A stretch of DNA of 64,000 nt from Paremcibacter congregatus (GCF_006385135.1 NZ_CP041025.1:3627501-3691500), one strand, 5' to 3'; shown: positions 15,468 to 25,054, numbered from the stretch's first letter. Numbers and translations are program-made. The notes: generated by a model not told the origin, from the letters alone.

Positions 15468-16124
15468 ATGAGTTCTTACGATAAACTTGTAGAAGGCTAC
15501 CGCAAATTCCGCGCAGAATACCTCAGCGAGGAAAATGCTGACTGGCTCTCCAAAGCCAAGGACAAACAATCTCCCAAGGTGATGGTCATCGCCTGTAGTG
15601 ACAGCCGGGTCAATCCGGTCATCCTCACCCAGGCGGGGCTCGGCGATATTTTTGTCGTCCATAATGTCGCCAATCTGGTGCCCCCCTACAAACAATCCGG
15701 CAATACCCATCACAGCACCAGCGCCGCCATCGAATTTGCCGTCAAGCATCTCAAGGTGGAACATATCATCATCAAGGGCCATAGCGGCTGCGGCGGCATC
15801 AATGCCCTGATGGCCGACCATGATCATAAAACGGTTCTCGAGACTGATGCGCCCTACAGCTTTATCCGCCCGTGGATGGATATCGTCGAAAAAGCCTCGG
15901 AATTTTCAGCGGAAGAAAAAAGCCAGATGGATGAAGACGCTCTCGCCACCCTGTGCGAACGCCGGGCGACCCTGATTTCACTGGAAAACCTGAAAGGCTT
16001 CCCCTGGGTGAGAGAAGCCATTGAAGCCAAGGCCTTAAAACTCCACGCCTGGCATTTCGACATCGCCAGCGGCAGACTGGTGCAATATAACAGCAAAACC
16101 GACGCCTTTGAGGAACTGGTTTAA
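15468..16124 (+). CDS. can: Beta-class carbonic anhydrase
   Basis: A 218-residue beta-carbonic anhydrase. Zinc ligands are visible as Cys43 of ACSDSR, His105 and Cys108 of GHSGCGG, and the Asp45/Arg47 dyad of ACSDSR is intact. Reaction: reversible hydration of CO2 to bicarbonate in the cytoplasm, which supplies carboxylases and pH balance. No signal peptide or membrane segment is present. It lies 28 bases after ubiV on the same strand and ends before a hairpin shared with the convergent yciB gene. Length and motif spacing are normal. The gene symbol follows the beta-class convention. Confidence 0.92.
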   Translation: MSSYDKLVEGYRKFRAEYLSEENADWLSKAKDKQSPKVMVIACSDSRVNPVILTQAGLGDIFVVHNVANLVPPYKQSGNTHHSTSAAIEFAVKHLKVEHIIIKGHSGCGGINALMADHDHKTVLETDAPYSFIRPWMDIVEKASEFSAEEKSQMDEDALATLCERRATLISLENLKGFPWVREAIEAKALKLHAWHFDIASGRLVQYNSKTDAFEELV

Positions 16125-16218
16125 CGCAGGATATCCAGTCGTTTTCTGGCATACTCCAAAATGTGCCCCATTTCTTCAGAGCCCAGCCATGGAGAAACCC
16201 GACCTGAAGACCAACTAA

Positions 16219-16258
16219 ACCGGAAGACGGATGAATGTTAATCCTCTTCCGGTGTTTT
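16219..16258 (+). terminator. Hairpin terminator after the carbonic anhydrase gene
   Basis: ACCGGAAGA (16219-16227) pairs with TCTTCCGGT (16245-16253), extended inside by GGAT/ATCC, and is followed by GTTTT. It overlaps the last codons of yciB on the other strand, so it may also end that transcript. Confidence 0.6.
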
Positions 16259-16834
16259 CCCCGCCTCTTCCAGATCCATATATTTCATCAACATCGGCAT
16301 TTGCGCCATCATGAAGATAAAACTTAGGGGGATAAACAGCCAGATTTTGGTCTCGAGCCAGGTGTCAAAGGCAAAGTTGCGGTGAATGATCTCGTTCAGC
16401 ACCGCATTGAGAATATAGAAAAGCCCAAACCGGAATGACAGTTTCTTCCAGGCTTCATCGGGCATCGGCGGAAAGCCGGCCTCGAAGATGTTTTTCAGAA
16501 AATATTTGCCATACGCCACCCCGATAAGAAGCGCCGCCGCAAAGAACCCGTAGAGAATGGTCGGCTTGATCTTGATAAACATTGGATCACGGAAGTACAG
16601 GGTCAGCCCCCCCATGATCCCGACCAGCGCCCCGGAAATCCACAGGATCAGACCGATCTTGCCGAAAACGAGCTTCGACGCCACCATCGACGCCACCATC
16701 GCGCCCATAAAGACCTGGGTCGCGAAAAAGACAGTTTCCCAGTCCTTGGCGTCATAAGCATATAGGAACAGCGCCAGCGGGAAAATCTCGATCACGATCT
16801 TCAGCAATTGTTTTTGATTCGTACTCAATGTCAT
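16238..16834 (-). CDS. yciB: YciB/septation protein A family inner-membrane protein
   Basis: A 198-residue, very hydrophobic protein with five to six membrane helices and the YciB features FPLALFLYAY near the N-terminus and LNEIIHRNFAFDTWLETKIW near residue 145. Known: YciB (IspA/IspZ) is an inner-membrane protein linked to cell division and envelope integrity; its biochemical role is not settled. It begins 17 bases after ftsY, with TAAGG seven bases before the ATG, as last gene of the dapF-mtaB-ftsY-yciB run. The C-terminal tail is acidic and cytoplasmic. Length is normal for alphaproteobacterial members. Confidence 0.9.
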   Translation of the reverse strand: MTLSTNQKQLLKIVIEIFPLALFLYAYDAKDWETVFFATQVFMGAMVASMVASKLVFGKIGLILWISGALVGIMGGLTLYFRDPMFIKIKPTILYGFFAAALLIGVAYGKYFLKNIFEAGFPPMPDEAWKKLSFRFGLFYILNAVLNEIIHRNFAFDTWLETKIWLFIPLSFIFMMAQMPMLMKYMDLEEAGKTPEED

Positions 16835-16851
16835 TAACGCGCCTTACCCTG

Positions 16852-17814
16852 TTATAGCCCCACCAGCATTTTTGAAAATTCATCTGCATCAAACGGCTGC
16901 AGATCATCGATACTCTCGCCGACGCCAATGGCGTGGATCGGCAGTTTATACTTCTCGGCGCAAGCCACCAGCACCCCGCCGCGGGCGGTGCCGTCGAGCT
17001 TGGTCATGATCAGGCCCGACACATCGGCGGCTTCCTGAAACACCTGGGCCTGAAGGACTGCATTCTGCCCCGTGGTCGCATCAAGCACCAGCAGCGTATT
17101 ATGGGGCGCGGTCGCGTCCTGCTTTTTGATCACCCGGATAATCTTGCTGAGTTCTTCCATCAGATGGCTTTTATTCTGCAGCCGCCCGGCGGTGTCTATC
17201 ATCAGCACATCGACCTTCTCGGCCCGGGCTTTTTCGATCGCCTCAAACGCCAGCCCCGCCGCATCGGCGCCCACCTTGCCGGAAATCACCGGCACCTTGT
17301 TGCGCGCGCCCCAGACCTGCAATTGTTCGATCGCCGCCGCGCGGAAGGTATCGCCCGCCGCCAGCATGACCGACTTGCCGTCCTGCTGAAATTTCTTCGC
17401 CATTTTGCCAATGGTCGTCGTCTTGCCGGAGCCATTGACCCCGACCATCAGAATGATATGCGGCTGATGCGTGCCATCAATGACCAAAGGCTGCGCCACC
17501 GGCCGCAGAATATCGGCCACCTGGGCCGCCAGTGCCTGTTGCACCTCTTCCGACGAGATTTGCTTGTCAAACCGATCTTTGCCGATGGTCTCGCAGACCG
17601 CGCGGCTGACCGTGACCCCGAGATCGGACATGATCAGCAGGTCTTCCAGTTCCTCTAGCGTGGCGGCGGTGAGTTTTTTCTTGGTGAAAATATCCGCAAT
17701 ACCGCCACTTAGCGCGCTGGTGCTGCGCTTAAGGCCGCTTTTCAGACGGCTGAACCAGCCTTTTTTTTCCCCTGTATCATGTGAGGTGTTTTGTGCCGTA
17801 TCTTGTTCGGTCAT
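16852..17814 (-). CDS. ftsY: Signal recognition particle receptor FtsY
   Basis: A 320-residue SRP-type GTPase. A short N-terminal region is followed by the helical N domain (about 25-100) and the G domain with G1 GVNGSGKTTT, G2/I-box DTFRAAAIEQL, G3 DTAGR and G4 TKLDGTARGG. The long acidic A domain of enterobacterial FtsY is absent, as in many alphaproteobacteria. Role: docking of SRP-ribosome complexes at the inner membrane for cotranslational insertion. It lies 33 bases after mtaB on the same strand in a conserved housekeeping cluster. No unusual feature is seen. Confidence 0.96.
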   Translation of the reverse strand: MTEQDTAQNTSHDTGEKKGWFSRLKSGLKRSTSALSGGIADIFTKKKLTAATLEELEDLLIMSDLGVTVSRAVCETIGKDRFDKQISSEEVQQALAAQVADILRPVAQPLVIDGTHQPHIILMVGVNGSGKTTTIGKMAKKFQQDGKSVMLAAGDTFRAAAIEQLQVWGARNKVPVISGKVGADAAGLAFEAIEKARAEKVDVLMIDTAGRLQNKSHLMEELSKIIRVIKKQDATAPHNTLLVLDATTGQNAVLQAQVFQEAADVSGLIMTKLDGTARGGVLVACAEKYKLPIHAIGVGESIDDLQPFDADEFSKMLVGL

Positions 17815-17847
17815 GAATGTCCAAAAATCTGTTTTTTTGAGCGGCGC

Positions 17848-19167
17848 TTAATCCGCCAGTTCGCTAATCAATATGCCCTGTTCATAGCCGGTTACCCGGG
17901 CTTTGGCAATATGGCCAGAAGTTAAATTATCCAGGGAGAAGAGCGCGGTGATTTTCGCCGGGGCGAAATATTCCGTATGACCGATCACCGCCTTGCCGTC
18001 CCCGTCGGGTTTTTCCACCAATATGCTGACCAGCTTGCCGATCTGGTCCCGCATATAGGCATCAAATTTTTCCTGCCCCCGCGCCCGGAGCCGGGCGGCC
18101 CGCGCTTTGCGGACCTCTTTTGCCACAGGCGGCATCTTCGCCGCCGGGGTGCCTTCGCGGGCGGAATAGGGAAAGACATGCAGATAGGTGAGATCGCATT
18201 CGTCGACCAGCTTCAGGCTGTTTTCGAACATCTCTTCGGTTTCCGTCGGGAAGCCGGCAATGATATCGGCGCCGAAAACCACATCGGGCCGCGCCGCCCG
18301 CACCCGGCGACAGAATTCAATGCTGTCCTCGCGGGAATGACGGCGCTTCATGCGCTTGAGGATCATATTGTCGCCGGATTGCAGCGACAGATGCAAATGC
18401 GGCATCAATCGTTTCTCTTGCGTAATAACCTGAAACAGCGCCTCGTCAGCTTCGATGCTGTCAATGCTGCTCAGGCGCAGTCGTTGCAAACCCGGAACAA
18501 GTTTCAAAATCTTCTGGCACAGCACCCCAAGGCTGGGCTTGCCCGGCAGGTCCGGGCCATAAGAGGTGATATCGACACCGGTCAGGATCACTTCGAGATA
18601 GCCGTTATCGACCAATCGTTGCACTTGCGTTACAACCTCGCCTATCGGCACCGAGCGGCTGTTACCACGGCCATAAGGAATGATGCAGAAGGTGCAGCGA
18701 TGATCGCAGCCGTTCTGCACCTGGACAAAGGCGCGGGTGCGTTCCTGATAACCCTCAATCAGATGGTTGGCAGTTTCTTTCACCGCCATGATGTCATTGA
18801 CCAGCAGCTTCTCGCTGTCGGCAATACCGAAATCCCGGTAACTGTCGGCATGGAGTTTTTCTTCGTTGCCCATCACCTGATCGACCTCGGCCATTTTGGC
18901 GAAGCTTTCCGGATTAACCTGGGCGGCGCAGCCGGTAACGATGATTTTGGCGTCGGGCCGTTCCTTGCGGGTGCGGCGGATGCTTTGCCGCGCCTGACGG
19001 GTGGCCTCGGCGGTGACGGCGCAGGTGTTAAAAATCACTGTATCCATCAGCCCGGCTTTTTCCGCGTGATTTTTCATCACCTCGGACTCATACGTATTGA
19101 GCCGACAGCCGAAGGTCACGACATCTGCTTTGGTCTGAGCTTTATTTTTTGTCGGCACCTGGGTCAT
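17848..19167 (-). CDS. mtaB: tRNA t6A37 methylthiotransferase MtaB
   Basis: A 439-residue radical-SAM methylthiotransferase. The N-terminal UPF0004 domain carries three cluster Cys (FGCRLN, FNTCAV, VTGCAAQ). The radical-SAM motif is in NGCDHRCTFCIIPYGRG, and a C-terminal TRAM-like segment follows. The FGCRLNTYESE start and GRGNSRS run distinguish MtaB from MiaB and RimO. Reaction: methylthiolation of N6-threonylcarbamoyladenosine at tRNA position 37. Its ATG overlaps the dapF stop by 4 nt, so translation is coupled. Confidence 0.93.
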   Translation of the reverse strand: MTQVPTKNKAQTKADVVTFGCRLNTYESEVMKNHAEKAGLMDTVIFNTCAVTAEATRQARQSIRRTRKERPDAKIIVTGCAAQVNPESFAKMAEVDQVMGNEEKLHADSYRDFGIADSEKLLVNDIMAVKETANHLIEGYQERTRAFVQVQNGCDHRCTFCIIPYGRGNSRSVPIGEVVTQVQRLVDNGYLEVILTGVDITSYGPDLPGKPSLGVLCQKILKLVPGLQRLRLSSIDSIEADEALFQVITQEKRLMPHLHLSLQSGDNMILKRMKRRHSREDSIEFCRRVRAARPDVVFGADIIAGFPTETEEMFENSLKLVDECDLTYLHVFPYSAREGTPAAKMPPVAKEVRKARAARLRARGQEKFDAYMRDQIGKLVSILVEKPDGDGKAVIGHTEYFAPAKITALFSLDNLTSGHIAKARVTGYEQGILISELAD

Positions 19168-20006
19168 GCGAGGCTCCCCAGATCAATCTGACCCTCATAA
19201 ACATAGCTCACCGCGCCGGTCATCTGTACATGATTGTCGGCGTCCCACGCCATATGCAGTGTGCCGCCGTCAAGGTCGATAATGGCTTTGCGGTCCACCA
19301 GACCGCGCAGACTTGCCGCGACCACGGTGGCGCAGGCGGCGGAGCCACAGGCCTCGGTAATCCCGGCGCCGCGTTCCCAGACCCGGTGGCGCAGATGGCC
19401 GTCTCCCCGGTCCTCGACAATGCTGACATTGACCCGTTCGGGGAACAGCGGATGATTTTCGATCTCGGGTCCGAGCGTTTCAAGTACAATCGCCGCCACA
19501 TCCGGGACAAAAAACACCACATGAGGATTGCCCATATTGACCGCAACCCCGTGGGACAAAGGCCCGACACTGAGGTCAAGATCGGCAGTGTCCATGTCTT
19601 GAGCCAGTGGAATGTCCCGCCAGTCAAGCAGGGGCGTGCCCATATCGACCCGGATCAGGTCGCCGTCCCGGCAGGCCGTTAGCAGGCCAGCTCCGGTCTC
19701 GATCGTCACCCGGTCACGGCCCAGCTCCTGCAATAAAATATCCCCGACACAACGGGTGGCGTTACCGCAGGCCGCCACTTCACTGCCGTCGGCATTCTGA
19801 ATCCGCATGAAGACGTCGGCCGTCTCACTGGGCCACAGGGTGATCAACTGGTCGCAGCCAATCCCGCGATTGCGGCTGGCGAGCTGGCGCACCTGAGCCT
19901 CGGTCAGATCCAGCTGATCTGTCCGGCCATCAAAAATGATAAAATCATTGCCGAGCCCATGCATCTTGCGAAAGGGGCGGCGGCACGTGTTGAGCGTCCT
20001 GTTCAT
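19164..20006 (-). CDS. dapF: Diaminopimelate epimerase
   Basis: About 280 residues with the two-lobed DapF fold. The first catalytic Cys is in AACGNATRC and the second in EACGSAACAT; the N-terminal MHGLGNDFIIFD motif is intact. Reaction: LL- to meso-diaminopimelate for lysine and peptidoglycan synthesis. The start is uncertain: ATG at 20006 puts the family motif at residue 15 but lacks a clear ribosome site, while an in-frame GTG at 20042 behind GGAAAGAG would add twelve residues. It is the first gene of the dapF-mtaB-ftsY-yciB run. Confidence 0.95.
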   Translation of the reverse strand: MNRTLNTCRRPFRKMHGLGNDFIIFDGRTDQLDLTEAQVRQLASRNRGIGCDQLITLWPSETADVFMRIQNADGSEVAACGNATRCVGDILLQELGRDRVTIETGAGLLTACRDGDLIRVDMGTPLLDWRDIPLAQDMDTADLDLSVGPLSHGVAVNMGNPHVVFFVPDVAAIVLETLGPEIENHPLFPERVNVSIVEDRGDGHLRHRVWERGAGITEACGSAACATVVAASLRGLVDRKAIIDLDGGTLHMAWDADNHVQMTGAVSYVYEGQIDLGSLA

Positions 20007-20079
20007 ACCGCCATATATGGGAGGATTCGCCGAAATGTCCACTAAAAACTGACTCTTTCCGTAGGCTTTTCGCCCGCCC

Positions 20080-21519
20080 TCACCCGAAGATCAGCGGCAC
20101 CAGACTATAGGACAGGGCCGTGACCACCACAATGCCGACCAGATTGAGACGGAAACCGGCCGCCGCCATCTGGGGGATCGTCACTTTTCCTGTGGCGTAA
20201 ATCACTGCATTGGGGGCCGTCGCCACCGGCAACATAAAGGCGCAGCTCGCCGACAGGGCCACCGGCGCAAACAGCATCATCGGATCAATTCCGGTCGAGA
20301 CCGCCAAGGCGCCAAGCACCGGCAGCAGGGTCGCCGTGGTCGCGGTATTGCTGGTCAATTCGGTCAGGAAGATCACCATCGCCACCAGACAGAGGACGAT
20401 CAAAATCAACGGCAGCGTGCCAATCGCCGCCAGGGCCGCGCCAAGCCAGGCCGCCAGCCCCGAAGCCGCCACCGCCGCCGCGAGGCTGAGACCCCCGCCG
20501 AACAACAACAACACGCCCCAGGGGATTTGATTGGCGGTGTCCCAGTCGAGCAAGGCGGTGCCTTTTTCCGTCTGACAGCCTGACGGGATAATAAACAGCA
20601 CCGTCGCGCCGCCCACCGCGATCATGGCGTCATTAAGCCAGGGCAGAATCTCCAGATTCTGCTGCATCGGCACCCGCAAGATCCAGGCCGCGGCGATAAA
20701 GACAAATACCCAGGCCACCCGCCTTTCCGGGCGCGACATCGGCCCCATGGCCGCAAGTTCGTCCCGCAGCATATGTTCCGCCACCGGCGCATCATCCAGA
20801 TTAAAGGGATACGCCCATTTGGTGAGCACAAACCAGGCCACCGGCACCATCACCAGAACCGTCGGAATACCAAACATCATCCAGGTGAGAAAGCTGATCT
20901 CGATGCCATAGGTGGCTTTCATAAAACTGACCACAAACAGATTCGGCGGCGTGCCGATCGGGGTGCCCAGCCCGCCGATACTGGCTGAATAAGCAATGCC
21001 GAGTATAAGGCACAAGACAAATCCCTGGTGTCGTTTATCCTGATCCCGGACAATTTCACTGGCCAGTGACAGGGCGATGGGGATCATCATGATCGAACTG
21101 GCCGTATTGCTGATCCACATGGACATCAGCGCCGTCGCCGCCATAAACCCCCCGATCAATGCCGCCGGATTATTGCCGACCCGCACGAGAATATTGAGCG
21201 CCAGCCGCCGGTGCAGGTTCCAGCGCGCCAGGGCCGTCGCGATAATAAAACCGCCAAGCAGCAAAAAGATGGTTGGCCGGGCGTAGGGCGTCGCCGCCTC
21301 CGCCATCGTCATCACCCCGAGCGCCGGAAACAGCAGCAAGGGCAACAGACTGGTGATCGGGATCGGCAATACTTCCGTCGCCCAGAAAGCTGCAAGCAGC
21401 AGGGCGACCCCGGCCGTCCGCCAGGCCATGACGCTCATGTCCACCGGCGGCGGCAACACAAACGTCAGTGCGAAGAGAAATAATCCGATCAACAACCCAA
21501 TACGGCGTGTCCTGCTCAT
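20080..21519 (-). CDS. SLC13/DASS-type sodium:dicarboxylate (divalent anion) symporter
   Basis: A 479-residue inner-membrane protein with about twelve hydrophobic segments. It shows the DASS features TEVLPIPITSLLPL, SNTASSIMM and a second hairpin TELTSNTATTATLLPVLG; the paired SNT motifs bind Na+ and substrate carboxylates. Known substrates are succinate, fumarate, malate or sulfate, and the motif set fits dicarboxylates best. It is upstream of dapF on the same strand but separated by about 40-70 bases, so cotranscription is uncertain. No regulatory site was identified. Confidence 0.88.
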   Translation of the reverse strand: MSRTRRIGLLIGLFLFALTFVLPPPVDMSVMAWRTAGVALLLAAFWATEVLPIPITSLLPLLLFPALGVMTMAEAATPYARPTIFLLLGGFIIATALARWNLHRRLALNILVRVGNNPAALIGGFMAATALMSMWISNTASSIMMIPIALSLASEIVRDQDKRHQGFVLCLILGIAYSASIGGLGTPIGTPPNLFVVSFMKATYGIEISFLTWMMFGIPTVLVMVPVAWFVLTKWAYPFNLDDAPVAEHMLRDELAAMGPMSRPERRVAWVFVFIAAAWILRVPMQQNLEILPWLNDAMIAVGGATVLFIIPSGCQTEKGTALLDWDTANQIPWGVLLLFGGGLSLAAAVAASGLAAWLGAALAAIGTLPLILIVLCLVAMVIFLTELTSNTATTATLLPVLGALAVSTGIDPMMLFAPVALSASCAFMLPVATAPNAVIYATGKVTIPQMAAAGFRLNLVGIVVVTALSYSLVPLIFG

Positions 21520-21761
21520 AAAACCTGTCCCAAATATTATTATTTTCTTTTGAGAAGAGAGTTAAGGTTCCGGCTATGTAAAGTCAACAACTGTTCCCTG
21601 ACCACACAGGGTGAAGAAGAACTTTTGTGGCATATAATGGGTATCATTAAAGGATCGGATGACTTAGTCTTGACAGAACATCGCCACATTCGCCTCATAA
21701 AACCATAAAGATGCGGAGAAAACAGATGCCACGTCTGTAACCTCGAGTGAAAGGCCTCCAT

Positions 21762-23024
21762 ATGCAAGACTTCATCCGTCCGTCTTCGAACAAAATCCAT
21801 TTTATGGGTGTCGTGATGGCCCTGCTCTTGTCACTGACCCTTGCCGCTGGGGCGACCGCGTCTGATCAAGCTGTAAAACTTCTCGCCCATGATGGTGCCC
21901 CAGAAGACTTCTTCGGTTTTGATGTCGCCATCTCCGGCGACACGCTCGTGGTGGGGGCCCTCAAAAGCGACGATGACATCAAGGGGGTTGATACGGGGTC
22001 GGCCTATATCTTCACCCGCGACGGGAATACGTGGGGCCAGCAGGCCAAGCTTGTCGCCGCTGATGGCAGGGCGGGCGATACCTTTGGCGGAAAAGTCTTT
22101 CTCTCTGGCGATACCGCCATTATCGGCGCCAGCCATGATGACGATAAAGGTATCGATTCGGGGGCAGCCTATATCTTCACCCGCAAGGGAACAACCTGGA
22201 ACCAGCAGGCCAAAATCACAGCCACTGATGGCATGGCGGGAGACGCCTTTGGGCAAAGCATCGCCTTTGCCGGGGATACTCTGGTGATCGGAGCGCCTCA
22301 TGATAATGATCGGGGCGATAACTCCGGTTCGGTTTATGTCTTCACCCGCGCGAATACGGGCTGGGATCTCCAGACCAAACTTACGGCCGCCGATGGGGCG
22401 GCGGGTGACGTCTTCGGCATCAGCGTGGCGTATTCCGACGATACCCTCGTGGTGGGCGCCGATCTGAACGATGAAAAGGCCCTCAATGCGGGCGCTGTCT
22501 ATGTTCTCACCCGGTCAGGAGGTCACTGGAGTCAACAGGCCAAACTGACCGCAGCCGATGGGGCGGAAACCGATATCTTCGGCGTCAGGGTAGCCTTATC
22601 CGGCGACACCGTTTTAATTTCGGCGCGCCGGGATGACGATGATGTCATGGGGATTGATTCAGGGTCGGCCTATGTCTTCACCCGGTCTGGGACCACTTGG
22701 CGCCAGCAGGCCAAACTCACGGCTTCCGATGGCGCGGCGAACGACAGATTTGGCCGGAGTATTGCTCTGGAGGGCAACATCGCCGTGATCGGCGCCATGC
22801 TTCACGACCAGAAGGGTCCTGACGCAGGCACGGCCTATGTTTTTACCCGCTCAGGAGAGGCCTGGCAGCAGAAGACCAAACTCACCACAGCCGATGGCGC
22901 AGCGGGAAATGCCTTCGGCTGGAGTATGGCGCTCTCCAACGGCGCCGCCGTGATCGCTGCCCGCCATGACCATGGCACTGGCTCAGGGGCGGTTTACCTG
23001 TTTGATGTCCGTCGCTGGCAATAA
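21762..23024 (+). CDS. Secreted FG-GAP seven-bladed beta-propeller protein
   Basis: A 420-residue protein with an N-terminal hydrophobic signal region (about residues 15-34, cleavage likely after TASD or ATA). The rest is seven tandem units of about 55 residues, each following AKL-x-A-x-DG...D-x-FG, SGDT-x-V-x-GA, (D/N)-rich loop, SG-x-AY-x-FTR-x3-W. Seven units fit one closed FG-GAP/integrin-alpha-like propeller; the Asp-rich loops could hold Ca2+. The last unit is shortened and lacks a terminal FTR. There is no PEP-CTERM or lipobox, so it is probably periplasmic or secreted. I start at 21762 behind GAAAGG at seven bases, rather than the upstream GTG at 21747. Function is unknown; adhesion is only a guess. 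Confidence 0.8.
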   Translation: MQDFIRPSSNKIHFMGVVMALLLSLTLAAGATASDQAVKLLAHDGAPEDFFGFDVAISGDTLVVGALKSDDDIKGVDTGSAYIFTRDGNTWGQQAKLVAADGRAGDTFGGKVFLSGDTAIIGASHDDDKGIDSGAAYIFTRKGTTWNQQAKITATDGMAGDAFGQSIAFAGDTLVIGAPHDNDRGDNSGSVYVFTRANTGWDLQTKLTAADGAAGDVFGISVAYSDDTLVVGADLNDEKALNAGAVYVLTRSGGHWSQQAKLTAADGAETDIFGVRVALSGDTVLISARRDDDDVMGIDSGSAYVFTRSGTTWRQQAKLTASDGAANDRFGRSIALEGNIAVIGAMLHDQKGPDAGTAYVFTRSGEAWQQKTKLTTADGAAGNAFGWSMALSNGAAVIAARHDHGTGSGAVYLFDVRRWQ

Positions 23025-23103
23025 AGCCTGCCCTGTTGCTGATTGGCAGAAAGAATAGCCACATGGCCAGGGCAACATCACATTTTCATTCCCAAAGCGA
23101 TAA

Positions 23104-23123
23104 AAATCCAATATAGTGGATTT
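23104..23123. promoter_or_regulatory. Inverted repeat before the XRE-cupin regulator gene
   Basis: AAATCCA (23104-23110) and TGGATTT (23117-23123) are perfect arms around a 6-bp AT-rich spacer, ending ten bases before the ATG at 23133. The position over the expected promoter or leader suggests an autoregulatory operator for the XRE protein. Confidence 0.4.
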
Positions 23124-23132
23124 ATAACACCA

Positions 23133-23723
23133 ATGAGTTCTGATCTTATGACACGTACTTCGCCGCCGGACGTGGGCCGGAAAATCAAGCATATCCGCAA
23201 TGAAAAGAAGCTGACGCTGGAACAACTGGCGACGAAATCCAGTGTGTCCAAATCCATGCTGTCCCAGATCGAGCGTGGCCGCACCAACCCGACGCTGGCG
23301 ATCCTGTGGAGCCTGACCCAGTCGCTCGATATGGACATCGCCGATCTGCTGGACAGTGATCGCGCGGATGACGGTGGAGGTGGCCATAAAATAGACCATG
23401 TCAAAGCCCACCAAACACCGGAAATCCAGAGCGCCGATGGCCGTTGCACCTTGAAAATCCTGGGCCCCGTCGATCTGGTGACCCAGACCGAATGGTATGA
23501 TATGATGATGACGCCCGGCGGCCTGCTCGATTCGGATGGCCATGCCGAAGGCACCCGGGAACATCTGACGGTCATAGAAGGAACCCTGACCGTGCGCAAC
23601 GGGCAAGAAGAAATTCGCCTTGAGACCGGCGACACCGCCCGCTATGACGCAGATATTCCCCACTATATTGAAAATAAAAGTCAAAAACAGGCCCGGGCCC
23701 TGATGGTGGTTCTCGCCCCCTGA
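23133..23723 (+). CDS. XRE-family regulator with C-terminal cupin sensor domain
   Basis: A 196-residue regulator. The N-terminal helix-turn-helix (about 12-70) includes LTLEQLATKSSVSKSMLSQIERG; the C-terminal part (about 115-196) is a cupin (EGTREHLTVIEGTLTV, then DIPHYIEN). The family usually senses a small metabolite through the cupin barrel and controls adjacent catabolic genes. Here the next genes are kbl and tdh on the same strand, 122 bases downstream, so control of threonine/glycine catabolism is plausible. I place the start at ATG 23133; another ATG at 23148 is possible and neither has a strong ribosome site. The frame extends upstream to 23043, but those residues look non-coding. Confidence 0.85.
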   Translation: MSSDLMTRTSPPDVGRKIKHIRNEKKLTLEQLATKSSVSKSMLSQIERGRTNPTLAILWSLTQSLDMDIADLLDSDRADDGGGGHKIDHVKAHQTPEIQSADGRCTLKILGPVDLVTQTEWYDMMMTPGGLLDSDGHAEGTREHLTVIEGTLTVRNGQEEIRLETGDTARYDADIPHYIENKSQKQARALMVVLAP

Positions 23724-23749
23724 TGGCGGCCAGCAGGCGATTTTGAGAG

Positions 23750-23807
23750 TTCAGTATACTAAATTATTTTTTCATTTGACCAATATATTAAACTATGTTT
23801 TTAATAT
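23750..23807. promoter_or_regulatory. Two palindromes in the kbl promoter region
   Basis: TTCAGTATACTAAA (23750-23763) is a near-perfect palindrome. ATATTAAA (23785-23792) and TTTAATAT (23800-23807) are perfect 8-bp arms around 7 bp. Between them is TTGACC (23777-23782), a possible -35 element. These could be operators for the XRE-cupin protein or Lrp-type control of kbl-tdh; the AT content makes chance palindromes more likely. Confidence 0.35.
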
Positions 23808-23845
23808 AACGGAAATTCACGCCAGTCAATTGTAAAGGATATCTC

Positions 23846-25042
23846 ATGGGACAGCGTTACACGGATTTTTTAACCACCCAACTTCAGGAATTGAAGGAAC
23901 AGGGTCTCTATAAGGCCGAGCGGGTCATCACCACACCGCAACAGGCAGTGGTTCATGTCGCCGCCGGCGGTGATCAGGATTATATCAATTTCTGCGCCAA
24001 CAATTACCTTGGCCTGTCCAATGACCAGACTCTGGTCGAGACCGCCAAGGCGGCGCTCGACACCTATGGCTACGGCATGTCGTCGGTGCGCTTTATCTGC
24101 GGCACCCAGAATATTCACAAACAGCTGGAGCAGCGGCTCGCCAGTTTCCTGAAAACGGAAGACGTCATTCTTTACCCCAGTTGTTTCGACGCCAACGCCG
24201 GGTTGTTTGAAACTTTGCTCGGCCCGGAAGACGCCATCATCTCCGACGCGCTCAATCACGCCAGCATCATCGACGGGGTGCGGCTCAGCAAACCAAAACG
24301 TTTCCGCTATGCCAACAACGACATGGCCGAACTGGAAAAATGCCTGATCGAGGCGCAGGACGCCCGTTTCCGCCTGATCGCCACCGACGGCGTGTTTTCC
24401 ATGGACGGCATTCTCGCCAATCTGCCGGCGATCTGTGACCTGGCCGAGAAATACGACGCGCTGGTGATGGTTGATGACAGTCACGCGGTCGGCTTTATGG
24501 GCGACACCGGCGCGGGCACCCCGGAATTCTGGGGCGTGTCCCACCGGGTCGATATCCTCACCGGCACCCTGGGCAAGGCGCTCGGCGGCGCGTCCGGCGG
24601 CTATACCGCGGCATCGAAAGAAATTGTCGACTGGCTGCGCAACCGGTCCCGGCCTTATCTGTTTTCCAACACCCTGGCCCCGGTCATTGCCGCCACCACC
24701 TGCAAGGTGCTGGACATCCTACAGGAAAGCGGGGCTTTGCGCGACAGAGTTCACGCCAACAGCCGCTATTTCCGCGACGGTATGACCAAAGCCGGCTTCA
24801 GCCTCGCCGGGGCCGATCATCCGATCATCCCGGTGATGCTGGGTGACGCCAAACTGGCGGCGCAAATGGCGGAAAAACTTCTGGATGAGGGTATCTTCGT
24901 GGTGGGCTTCTCCTTCCCCGTCGTGCCCAAGGGCCAGGCCCGTATCCGCACCCAGATGTCCGCCGCCCACACCCCGGCGCAGCTGGACAAGGCCATTGAC
25001 GCCTTTACCCGTATTGGCCGTGAACTCGGCATTATTTCCTGA
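23846..25042 (+). CDS. kbl: Glycine C-acetyltransferase (2-amino-3-ketobutyrate CoA ligase)
   Basis: A 398-residue PLP enzyme of the alpha-oxoamine synthase family. It shows [11 protein letters not shown] near residue 50, the Asp/His pair in [11 protein letters not shown], and the Schiff-base Lys in [12 protein letters not shown]. Reaction: 2-amino-3-oxobutyrate + CoA to glycine + acetyl-CoA, the second step of threonine degradation. AAAGGA lies six bases before the ATG. It is followed after 12 bases by tdh, the first step of the same pathway, so the pair is an operon. Length is that of known Kbl. Confidence 0.96.
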   Translation: MGQRYTDFLTTQLQELKEQGLYKAERVITTPQQAVVHVAAGGDQDYINFCANNYLGLSNDQTLVETAKAALDTYGYGMSSVRFICGTQNIHKQLEQRLASFLKTEDVILYPSCFDANAGLFETLLGPEDAIISDALNHASIIDGVRLSKPKRFRYANNDMAELEKCLIEAQDARFRLIATDGVFSMDGILANLPAICDLAEKYDALVMVDDSHAVGFMGDTGAGTPEFWGVSHRVDILTGTLGKALGGASGGYTAASKEIVDWLRNRSRPYLFSNTLAPVIAATTCKVLDILQESGALRDRVHANSRYFRDGMTKAGFSLAGADHPIIPVMLGDAKLAAQMAEKLLDEGIFVVGFSFPVVPKGQARIRTQMSAAHTPAQLDKAIDAFTRIGRELGIIS

Positions 25043-25054
25043 AGGAGCCCCGCC

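Noticed and set aside
17977-19191. 404-residue plus-strand frame opposite mtaB
   Set aside because: mtaB has intact cluster Cys and radical-SAM motifs on the other strand; the plus frame shows no family pattern.
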